From CAZTKP01 sp964614215 (GTDB lineage: Bacteria > UBP6 > UBA1177): DNA of 30,669 nt. A model generated the notes under the pieces. It made no database searches and had not been told where the DNA came from. It was given only the letters and a program-made list of their open reading frames with translations. The stretch is taken from the NCBI GenBank assembly GCA_964614215.1, contig CAZTKP010000010.1:1-30669 (forward strand). The letters run 5' to 3'. Of this stretch, positions 1 to 6,957 are shown one piece after another. The stretch's first letter is position 1. Each line of letters starts with the position of its first letter. A program made the position numbers and the translations under genes.

Positions 1-762
1 AATTTTAAACCTTCCGACCAGAGGTCCGTTAAGAACTTCATCAAGAATGGCTTTATAATTCATTTCACTGCCGTCAAACGCCATTATTCTCAGCCCTGAG
101 TGTTTGATGTAAGTTCTCGGATTAATTCCGAAAAGAATAAGCCCTGCGATCGTGCAGACAGTTTGTCCTCTGCTGCCTTCGGTAAGAAAACCCAGACCTT
201 TAAGTCTTTTTTCAAATTCTTCATGAGAGTCGATCTTTTCCGGCTCGTTCAGGATGTCGTAAATGTAGTTCTCAAGACGGACTTTATCAAGTGATTCAAT
301 AGTGGTCCCGGGAACAGGCATGATCTCAGTATGAAGCATTCCGCCAACTGCAAAAAGTCCAGCTTGCTGTTCTCTGGTTGCAAGTTTTGAAACACTGCCG
401 ATCCTAATGTAGAGATCTTCCCGATCTTTGTTTCTGACAACGTAAGGTTTTGATGTTCCAGAGCTGACACTTATTACAACAACAGTTTTGTTCTCGATGT
501 TTATCTCTTCATAAAAAGGGATGATGACAGGGTGGATGTATCTTGAAAAAACCGTGTCCATGATCCATTCTTCAATGTTCTTTTTTCTTATTCCTTTGAT
601 CTGTCCGTCGTCCGTCACGCCGAGGATGATAATTCCGCCTTTAAGGTTTGCGAAAGCGACAACCTCCTTTGCAAGCTGCTCCGGACGGATGTTGTCAAGC
701 TTGAACTCAACCCCTGAATTTTCTCCGTTTGATATAATTTCAAGAAGTTCTTTTTTGAGCAT
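1..762 (-). CDS. AlbA_2 (Schlafen-type) ATP-binding domain protein, partial at the 3' end
   Basis: The reading frame stays open for 254 codons from an ATG at 762 to the window edge, so the C-terminus is missing. A strong GGAGG lies 5 bases before the ATG. The protein starts MLKKELLEIISNGE followed by SGVEFKLD, then FANLKGGIIILGVTDDG at about residues 37-53. This matches the AlbA_2 domain, where the (K/D)GG-hhhGV-DDG stretch is the putative nucleotide-binding signature. A second conserved stretch, DLYIRIGSVSKLATREQ, follows at about residues 115-131. Family members are usually annotated as ATP-binding or transcriptional regulators with a C-terminal ATPase or winged-helix part, which would lie outside the window. 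The biological role is not known. It is divergent from the lipoprotein gene at 943. The domain call is firm; the function is not. Confidence 0.82.
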   Translation of the reverse strand, partial: MLKKELLEIISNGENSGVEFKLDNIRPEQLAKEVVAFANLKGGIIILGVTDDGQIKGIRKKNIEEWIMDTVFSRYIHPVIIPFYEEINIENKTVVVISVSSGTSKPYVVRNKDREDLYIRIGSVSKLATREQQAGLFAVGGMLHTEIMPVPGTTIESLDKVRLENYIYDILNEPEKIDSHEEFEKRLKGLGFLTEGSRGQTVCTIAGLILFGINPRTYIKHSGLRIMAFDGSEMNYKAILDEVLNGPLVGRFKI

Positions 763-794
763 CAAAACCTCCTTAAAAGATGCTATATAGATGT

Positions 795-823
795 ATTATA
801 GATGCTTTTGAGGTTTTTTGAAA
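795..823 (-). promoter_or_regulatory. Candidate promoter for the AlbA_2 gene
   Basis: Reading the minus strand, a perfect TATAAT lies at 800-795. A weak -35 (TTTCAA, 3 of 6) lies 17 bases upstream at 823-818. The distance to the ATG at 762 gives a short leader containing the GGAGG. The -10 is convincing; the -35 is not. Confidence 0.4.
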
Positions 824-942
824 GTTTTCTTGTTAATAAAATTATCAAATGATGCCGAAAAAGATCTTTCTGGAAAAACAACTCTTTTTTGGTATTATGC
901 GTTAAAAAGTATTAAATGCTTGCCTTGCTTGGAGATTTTGCT

Positions 943-1638
943 GTGAGATTCAATGTTTTGATTTTATTGACTGTTTTTGTCTTTGCTTCATGCGGCAACA
1001 CGTCACATCGTCTGATAGCTGATGATATAGATGAAACTGTTGTTCCGGATCAGACTGATGAGTTGATGGATGATCCTGAAGATGGTGATCTGTTCCCGGA
1101 AGTTGAAGAAATTGCCGAAAATGATGAAACTGCTGAAGATGACTTTACTGTTGAACTGAATGATGAAGGAGCTGATGAGGATGTTGCAGAGGATTTTGAT
1201 AACACCGACGCAGATGTCGATGAAGTGGAAGAAAGACTTGGCTCAATAAGTTTCAGTTACAACAAGTCAGATAGCGTTTTAGATTTTTCTCTGGGAGGCG
1301 AGTTCGGTGGATATGGAATAAATGAATTTATTGAAGTCGCGAGAAAGATTTCTATCACTGAATATGTTGTGGAGTTATCTTTAAGAGGCGGTTTTATTCA
1401 ACATGGACATCAGGTGATAGCATACCTCCGTGTTCCGTTTGATGCGGATTTTCCTTATGAGGTTGAGATCGATGATGAAAGCAGTTATGTGCGTCTTTAT
1501 GCTGAAGGTCTTGGATTTATTCATGAAAGATTGGGATCAAAAGGAATTATGACTGTCTATTCTCTGAAAAGTCCGTTAACAGAAGTTGAAGAACTTAATT
1601 TTGAAGGAATTGATCTGGAAGTATTTGATAAGCAGTAA
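943..1638 (+). CDS. Predicted lipoprotein with acidic linker and unknown C-terminal domain
   Basis: I place the start at the GTG at 943 (231 residues) because GGAG sits 8 bases upstream. The in-frame ATG at 916 has no ribosome binding site. The N-terminus MRFNVLILLTVFVFASC is a lipoprotein signal with Cys17 as the likely lipidated residue. Residues from about 25 to 95 are almost entirely Asp, Glu, Val and Ala, a flexible acidic spacer. A compact domain of about 130 residues follows, rich in beta-strand-like sequence (GSISFSYNKS, VVELSLRGGF, VIAYLRVPF). I recognise no family. It is probably anchored in the inner or outer membrane facing the periplasm or surface. Its stop lies 3 bases from the stop of the convergent tcdA gene. 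The secretion call is good; the function is unknown. Confidence 0.75.
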   Translation: MRFNVLILLTVFVFASCGNTSHRLIADDIDETVVPDQTDELMDDPEDGDLFPEVEEIAENDETAEDDFTVELNDEGADEDVAEDFDNTDADVDEVEERLGSISFSYNKSDSVLDFSLGGEFGGYGINEFIEVARKISITEYVVELSLRGGFIQHGHQVIAYLRVPFDADFPYEVEIDDESSYVRLYAEGLGFIHERLGSKGIMTVYSLKSPLTEVEELNFEGIDLEVFDKQ

Positions 1639-1641
1639 AAA

Positions 1642-2358
1642 CTAACCAATAAGTTTTCTCACAGCATAAGAGGCAAGCATCAGTCCGGCAGCTTGCGGGA
1701 CGAAAGGCGTTGAACCCTGTGTTTTTCTGGCTCTTCCGATCTCTTCATCAGTTTTTTCTTCATCGAGCATAACGGGATCGACTGGTTTTTCAGTGCTGAA
1801 AACAACGGGAAATTTTTTGCTGATATTTCTGTTGCGGAGCCTTTTTCTCACAAATTTTGCAAGAGGGCAGACATCAGTTTTCCAGATGTCTGATATTTGA
1901 AGTTTTTCAGGGTCAAGTTTTCCGCCTGTTCCCATTGAAGAGATGAATGAAAACCCTTTTTCAATAAGGGAAATAATGAGATTTATCTTCGGGTTGAGAC
2001 TGTCAATTGCATCAATATGAAAATCCGCTTCGTGAACATTGTCAGCAGCATTATCACCGTGAACAAAATTTGATGAAGAAACTATCTTAACATCTGGGTT
2101 TATGTCTTTTGCAAACTTGATAAAAGCTTCGGTTTTTGACATTCCTACAGTTGAATTGTATCCAAAGATGAGCCTGTTGAGATTTGATTCATTCACAGTG
2201 TCAAAATCGGTAACAGCGATGGTTCCAACTCCGCATCTGACAAGCGATATTGCCGCCACTGCACCGACTCCGCCTAGACCGTAAACAGCGACAGTCGAAT
2301 TTTTGAGTTTTTCCATTCCATCACTGCCCAGGATCAGCGATGTTCTTTCCCTGAACAT
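1642..2358 (-). CDS. tcdA: tRNA threonylcarbamoyladenosine dehydratase (TcdA/CsdL, ThiF/E1-like superfamily)
   Basis: The 238-residue protein begins with the RERTSLILG segment typical of TcdA. It then shows the nucleotide-binding GLGGVG at residues 27-32, the acidic DFD at 51-53, NLNR at 59-62 and a Lys at 75. Other family segments are FVHGDNAAD, HIDAIDSLNPK, GTGGKLDPEKL, CPLAKFVRKRLR and VVFSTE. TcdA adenylates and cyclises the t6A base at tRNA position 37 to ct6A in the cytoplasm. It is the last gene of the long minus-strand unit. Its ATG lies inside the end of the Na/Pi cotransporter gene (38-base overlap) with GGGAG 7 bases upstream, so translation is probably coupled. A ThiF role with the ThiS-like protein at 13496 is possible but less likely given the TcdA-specific segments. 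Confidence 0.9.
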   Translation of the reverse strand: MFRERTSLILGSDGMEKLKNSTVAVYGLGGVGAVAAISLVRCGVGTIAVTDFDTVNESNLNRLIFGYNSTVGMSKTEAFIKFAKDINPDVKIVSSSNFVHGDNAADNVHEADFHIDAIDSLNPKINLIISLIEKGFSFISSMGTGGKLDPEKLQISDIWKTDVCPLAKFVRKRLRNRNISKKFPVVFSTEKPVDPVMLDEEKTDEEIGRARKTQGSTPFVPQAAGLMLASYAVRKLIG

Positions 2359-3991
2359 GTTTTTTCTCCCAGAGGTAAATGCCTCTGCCTTCGATTATAT
2401 CAAGATTTACCTGAAGGATTCTCTTTATTGAATGATTGATCTTGCTGTACTCGGAAAGAATGTCGGTCAGCACAAGTCTCTTTTCGGGATTATGACCCGT
2501 TTCCATGCACAGAGTCGTATAAAGTTCGCGTTTTTTTGTTCTCAGGAATCTTTCAATATGGTGACTTTCCTCAAGAAGTTCAGTATTGTAGTCTTTTTTA
2601 ACACAGACTTTATGAAACTGGACAAAGATCTTTGTGTGGGCTTCAAGCATGAGCTTTTTCTGATCATCGGAGAATTGGAAATGGAGCTCACCAAGTTTTA
2701 TTCCATACTTAGCAATAGATCTGGCATGGTCTCCCATGGATTCAGCCTCATCGGACATTTTAAGATAAAGCCAAAGAAGTGCATTTCGGTCATTCCCTGT
2801 AGCACTGATAGACTGAACCATCTTCCTGTGTCCCAGATCGAGAGTTTTTTCATATTTGACGACCTTATCAAAAAGACTGCTTTCCTTCGGTTTTCTCATG
2901 ATGATGTATGAAAAGGCAAGCATGTCCGTGAGGTACTTCATGAAAGTATCGACATTCTTACTGAGATTTGAAGCAATAACAAAAGAATCCGCGTTGTAAG
3001 GCAGATCCGGTGTAACGGGCTTGATATTTATTGTCTGAAACTTTTCCCGGATAAGCATCTCCGAAAATTTTGCTACATATTTGCGTATTGGAAAAACGAT
3101 GATAACAAGTGCGATCTTTATAAAGGTCATATATGTCGCAATTATCAGCGATACGTGAATTCCTTTTGCAGCCATCAGACCACTCATTAGGTCAATAGAA
3201 GGATAGAAAAACGCCATTCCGAAAAGCATGCCGATGACATTAATAAAAAACTGCATAAAGGCTGTTCTTTTTCCCAAAGCTCCGGCATTAAGTGATGCTA
3301 GAAATGCAGTGATAGTTGTTCCGAGAGTTGACCCGAGAACTACGGCACATGCGCTATGAAGATCAAGTATTCCCTGAGAGGCGATAGTTATGACCATTGC
3401 CGCAGTTGCTCCGCTTGACTGGATAACGGCAGTAAAAAGAATGCCGAAAAGAACAAGGATGAGCATTGACCCGATAGAAGTCTCTGCGCTGAATCTTGAA
3501 ATGAATTCAACGACTTCCGGAGATCTTTTCACAAACTCGAGAGAGTCCGACATCATCTCAAGACCGAAGAAGATAAGCCCCAGGCCGGCAAGAAAATCAA
3601 AGATGTTACCAAGCTTTTTACTGCTCGTGATAAACCTTCCGATAATACCGATAGTAAAAAGAAAAATACCTGCCTTTGTGATCTTTACAGCAACGATCCA
3701 TGCAGTGGTTATCGATCCGATGTTGGCTCCGAGAATAAAGCTCAGGGACTCTGCAACGGAGATGAGGCCGACGGAGGTCATTGAGACCATTATGACAGTC
3801 GTTGCACTGGAAGATTGAAAGAGGGTGGTAACTACAAAGCCGACAACGAGCTTTACAAGATCGTTCTTTGTATATTTAGCTAGTTTTTCATCAAGATCTC
3901 CGCCGGTAAACGAGCTTAACAGTTTCCCTAAAAGCTGCATTCCGAAAAGGAAAAAGGCGAGACCTGAAAGAAGAAAGACAAGCTGATACAT
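2321..3991 (-). CDS. Na+/phosphate cotransporter with C-terminal PhoU-like domain
   Basis: The 556-residue membrane protein carries the two inverted-repeat signatures of the Na/Pi cotransporter family: QSSSATT at residues 59-65 and QSSGATAA near residue 190. Each is surrounded by hydrophobic segments (about eight to ten in the first 320 residues). The final 200 residues or so are soluble and helical, with Glu/Asp/His-rich stretches (MSDEAESMGDHARSIAKYG) resembling a PhoU domain. It is expected to import inorganic phosphate with sodium across the inner membrane. The start ATG has AGGTG 4 bases upstream. It follows lpdA by 7 bases and overlaps tcdA by 38 bases. No Pho-box-like regulation is visible at this internal position. 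Substrate specificity is inferred from the family only. Confidence 0.92.
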   Translation of the reverse strand: MYQLVFLLSGLAFFLFGMQLLGKLLSSFTGGDLDEKLAKYTKNDLVKLVVGFVVTTLFQSSSATTVIMVSMTSVGLISVAESLSFILGANIGSITTAWIVAVKITKAGIFLFTIGIIGRFITSSKKLGNIFDFLAGLGLIFFGLEMMSDSLEFVKRSPEVVEFISRFSAETSIGSMLILVLFGILFTAVIQSSGATAAMVITIASQGILDLHSACAVVLGSTLGTTITAFLASLNAGALGKRTAFMQFFINVIGMLFGMAFFYPSIDLMSGLMAAKGIHVSLIIATYMTFIKIALVIIVFPIRKYVAKFSEMLIREKFQTINIKPVTPDLPYNADSFVIASNLSKNVDTFMKYLTDMLAFSYIIMRKPKESSLFDKVVKYEKTLDLGHRKMVQSISATGNDRNALLWLYLKMSDEAESMGDHARSIAKYGIKLGELHFQFSDDQKKLMLEAHTKIFVQFHKVCVKKDYNTELLEESHHIERFLRTKKRELYTTLCMETGHNPEKRLVLTDILSEYSKINHSIKRILQVNLDIIEGRGIYLWEKKHVQGKNIADPGQ

Positions 3992-3998
3992 TTTTCAC

Positions 3999-5363
3999 CT
4001 ACATGTGAATTGTTCGGCCAAGAGCATTGAGCAGTGCTTCCAGAGTTGCTTCACAAAGCGTTGGATGCGGATGAATAGAGTTTATGAGCTGCTCCGCCGT
4101 TGCACCGATGTTCATTGCCGCGATAAATTCTGAGATCAGATCTGTTGCACCGAAACCGATTATGTGGGCCCCGATGATCTTATGCGTCTTGTCATCAAGA
4201 AGAACTTTGACAAAACCTGCAGTATGACCTGATGCTATCGCCTTGCCGTTAGCTGAAAAAGGGAACTTTCCAACCTTGTAGGGGATCTCCTTTTCAATAA
4301 GTTCCTGTTCCCTGTAACCCATCGAAGCGATCGAGGGCTGACAGTAAATGCATCCGGGATTAAGGAGGTAATCAATTTCGTGAACAACTTTTCCTGATAT
4401 CTGTTCAACTGCAATGATTCCTTCATGCTCGGCAGTATGTGCAAGCATCGGAGTTGCGATGACATCACCTATCGCGTAAACACCATCAACATTAGTCTTA
4501 AAAAGCTTGTCAGTAGCGATAAAACCTCTTTCATCAAGCTTTACACCTGACTTTTCGATATTAAGTCCGTCAACGTTGGGAGCTCTGCCTACAGATGAAA
4601 GAACCTGCTCGGCTTCAACAGTTTTTCCGTTCTCAAGAGTAATGAGCATTCCATGTTCAGTTTTTTCCACTTTCTGAACGGAGGTTCCTGTATGGATCTT
4701 AATTTTTTTCTTTTTAAACTCTTTAGAAAGCTCTCTTGCAACATCCTTATCCTCAAATGGAACAATGGAGTTCATTGCTTCGATTATCGTCACTTCTACA
4801 CCGAAAGAATGGTAGATGTAGGCGATCTCGACACCGATAACTCCGCCGCCGATTATTGCAAGACTTTCCGGCAGTTTTTCCTGAAAAAGAGCATGGTCTG
4901 AACTGATGATGTCCTTTCCGTCAACTGGAAATGCACTAATGTCACGGACTTTAGAGCCTGTTGCGACGATAATGTTTTCCGCTTCAAACTCTTCTTCGCC
5001 GACCTTTACGGTCTTTTCTCCGGTGAAAGAGGCTGTTCCGAAAACATGTCTGATCTTATTTTTTTTAAAAAGATACTCAACGCCTGTTCTATTTTTAACT
5101 ACGGATCTTTTCGCATTTTCAACAACATCCGGCCAGTTAACACTTCCTGCTGTTATGTTGAGATATTCTGAATGTTTAGCGAGGTTATATGTTTCTGCAG
5201 ATGAAATTAAAGCTTTTGTAGGGATACATCCCCAGTTCAGGCATGTTCCGCCTACATTTTCCTTTTCAACAATAACAGGTTCGAGTCCAAGCTGAGCAGC
5301 TCTGATGGCGGCAACGTATCCGCCGGGACCTGCTCCGATAATAAGAAGTTTAACTTTTTCCAT
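3999..5363 (-). CDS. lpdA: Dihydrolipoyl dehydrogenase (E3)
   Basis: This 454-residue flavoprotein is full length for the family. FAD-binding GAGPGG lies at residues 10-15. The redox disulfide is in GGTCLNWGCIPTK with Cys41 and Cys46. The NAD-binding IIGGGVIGVEIA stretch is near residue 170, followed by the second FAD segment VYAIGDV. The C-terminal catalytic HPHPTLCE gives His431, His433 and Glu438. The enzyme reoxidises dihydrolipoamide bound to 2-oxoacid dehydrogenase E2 proteins or glycine-cleavage H protein, passing electrons to NAD+ in the cytoplasm. No E1, E2 or glycine-cleavage gene is present in this window, so its partner complex must be encoded elsewhere. Its ATG overlaps the end of murJ by 14 bases, with GGAG 8 bases upstream. 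Confidence 0.96.
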   Translation of the reverse strand: MEKVKLLIIGAGPGGYVAAIRAAQLGLEPVIVEKENVGGTCLNWGCIPTKALISSAETYNLAKHSEYLNITAGSVNWPDVVENAKRSVVKNRTGVEYLFKKNKIRHVFGTASFTGEKTVKVGEEEFEAENIIVATGSKVRDISAFPVDGKDIISSDHALFQEKLPESLAIIGGGVIGVEIAYIYHSFGVEVTIIEAMNSIVPFEDKDVARELSKEFKKKKIKIHTGTSVQKVEKTEHGMLITLENGKTVEAEQVLSSVGRAPNVDGLNIEKSGVKLDERGFIATDKLFKTNVDGVYAIGDVIATPMLAHTAEHEGIIAVEQISGKVVHEIDYLLNPGCIYCQPSIASMGYREQELIEKEIPYKVGKFPFSANGKAIASGHTAGFVKVLLDDKTHKIIGAHIIGFGATDLISEFIAAMNIGATAEQLINSIHPHPTLCEATLEALLNALGRTIHM

Positions 5364-6957
5364 TTTTCTTTCTCCGTATGAATCTCTCTATAATGAATTT
5401 CGTGTTCTCGTCCTTTGTCATTATCAGGATAGTAAGCAGTATGAACCCGAAAATAAGAACGCAGATCGTAAAAGGAACGAGCTCCGTGACGATCCTGTTC
5501 CAATTTCCGGAAAGAACGTTCAGCTTACTGAAAAACGCATAAAGTTCTTTTTTTACTAGATAAAGAGGGACAGAGGAAACAAGAACTATTATGAAAAATC
5601 TTGCAGAATAAATAAATGACTTAAATATTTTCACAAGGTCTATTTTCCCACCTTTTTTAAGAAAAACAAGCAGAGTGACAGTGCTTGAAAGTGATCCGAT
5701 AGTTGCCGCAAGCGCAACTCCGCCGCCTTTCATGAAAGTCACAAGTATCAGTGCAAGACCCACATTGACAACAAGTGATATCACTCCGGCAATTGTAGGC
5801 GATACGGTGTCTTCCTGTGCAAAAAAAGCAGGGAAGAGAATTCTGTTTACCGCAATGAAAAAAAGGCCTGCGATATGGAACATCAGGGCGTAGGCTGTAA
5901 GTGCCACAGACTCTTCGTTGAATTTGCCGAACTTAAAAAGAAGTGCAACTATCTCATGTCTGAAAAGCAGGGTGAAAACAGTTGCAGGAATTGAAATAAG
6001 AGCGATTATCTTTATTCCGAAGATCAAGTTCTTGTTGAAAGTGTCCCATTTTCCTTCCTTAACATTCGTTGAAAGCTCAGGAAGAATTACCGTGCTGATG
6101 GATACAACGAAGATGCCGAGAATAAGTTCAAGAAGCCGATTGGAGAACTGAAGTGAGCTCACGACACCTTCTCCGGCCCCGTTTGCAATTCTTGTTGTAA
6201 GAATTATGTTAAGCTGGTACGCGCCAAGCCCGAGAATAGTAGGGGCAATAAGCCTGAGAACTTTTCTGACTCCGGGATGAGCAAAGGCATTCTTAAGACT
6301 TGTGAATGAAAAACGCAGACCAGTTTTTATGAGATAGGGAATTTGAAATCCCGCCTGAACCGCACCACCGACAGTAACACCTACGGCAATTGCTCTGGCC
6401 GGATTATCCATAAACGGGCTCAGCAAAAACCCTGAAGTTATAAAACATAGATTGAACAGAATAGGGGTGAATCCGCTTGGGCCGAATATTCCCAGACTGT
6501 TTAAGATCCCCTGAATAAATGCCGCAATGGAAATAAAGGCAAGGTAGGGGAACATGACCTGTGTCAGAAAAGTGGCCTCTTGTGCTGTTTCTGTATCAAA
6601 CCCGGGACCGAAAATATTCACAAGCGGTCCTGATATGATCATTCCCGCTATTACAGTAATTGAAAAAACAGTAACTGCAAAAGTGAATGCTGAGCTTAGA
6701 AAAAGCCTGATATCTTCTTTTGAATTGTCCTGAAGGTAGCCTTTAAATGTCGGTATGAACGCCGCTGAAATAGTTCCTTCTGCAAAAAGTCGTCTTAAAA
6801 GGTTGGGAATTAAAAAAGCTATGGTGAAAGCATCCGAAAGAGCAGTAGTTCCCAGGAATGCAGCTTTAACAATTTCTCTGACAAGCCCCAAGATTCTTGA
6901 TATCATTGTGAAAAGGACGAGCAGAGAGCTCTTTTTTATGATGCCGGCCCTGCTCAA
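5350..6957 (-). CDS. murJ: Lipid II flippase MurJ (MviN family)
   Basis: The 535-residue polytopic protein opens with ISRILGLVREIVKAAFLG followed by ALSDAFTIAFLIPNLLRRL and AEGTISAAFIP, the hallmark MurJ/MviN N-terminus. About 14 hydrophobic segments follow, the usual number for this flippase. MurJ moves lipid II from the cytoplasmic to the periplasmic face of the inner membrane for peptidoglycan synthesis. The start codon is TTG: the last bases of the upstream PBP gene read TTGA, so the TTG start and the TGA stop overlap by 4 bases. AAGGAG lies just upstream. No in-frame ATG comes before Met18, which would remove conserved sequence. Its position directly after the class A PBP gene puts precursor flipping and polymerisation under common control. 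Confidence 0.95.
   Translation of the reverse strand: MSRAGIIKKSSLLVLFTMISRILGLVREIVKAAFLGTTALSDAFTIAFLIPNLLRRLFAEGTISAAFIPTFKGYLQDNSKEDIRLFLSSAFTFAVTVFSITVIAGMIISGPLVNIFGPGFDTETAQEATFLTQVMFPYLAFISIAAFIQGILNSLGIFGPSGFTPILFNLCFITSGFLLSPFMDNPARAIAVGVTVGGAVQAGFQIPYLIKTGLRFSFTSLKNAFAHPGVRKVLRLIAPTILGLGAYQLNIILTTRIANGAGEGVVSSLQFSNRLLELILGIFVVSISTVILPELSTNVKEGKWDTFNKNLIFGIKIIALISIPATVFTLLFRHEIVALLFKFGKFNEESVALTAYALMFHIAGLFFIAVNRILFPAFFAQEDTVSPTIAGVISLVVNVGLALILVTFMKGGGVALAATIGSLSSTVTLLVFLKKGGKIDLVKIFKSFIYSARFFIIVLVSSVPLYLVKKELYAFFSKLNVLSGNWNRIVTELVPFTICVLIFGFILLTILIMTKDENTKFIIERFIRRKKNGKS

Noticed and set aside
249..790. Small frames on both strands at the left edge (73 and 89 codons)
   Set aside because: They overlap the open 254-codon AlbA_2 frame, which has a strong ribosome site and recognisable domain sequence.
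916..942. ATG at 916 as the start of the acidic lipoprotein
   Set aside because: It has no ribosome site and adds nine residues including Asp before the signal; the GTG at 943 has GGAG at proper spacing and gives a standard lipoprotein signal.
1637..1657. AT-rich hairpin AAAACT...AGTTTT between two convergent stops, as a bidirectional terminator
   Set aside because: The stem is only 6 bp of almost all A-T pairs and no clean T-run follows, so it is too weak to call.
2432..3818. Two plus-strand frames (159 and 142 codons) opposite the Na/Pi cotransporter gene
   Set aside because: They are shadows of a clear membrane transporter gene and have no family-like sequence or ribosome sites.
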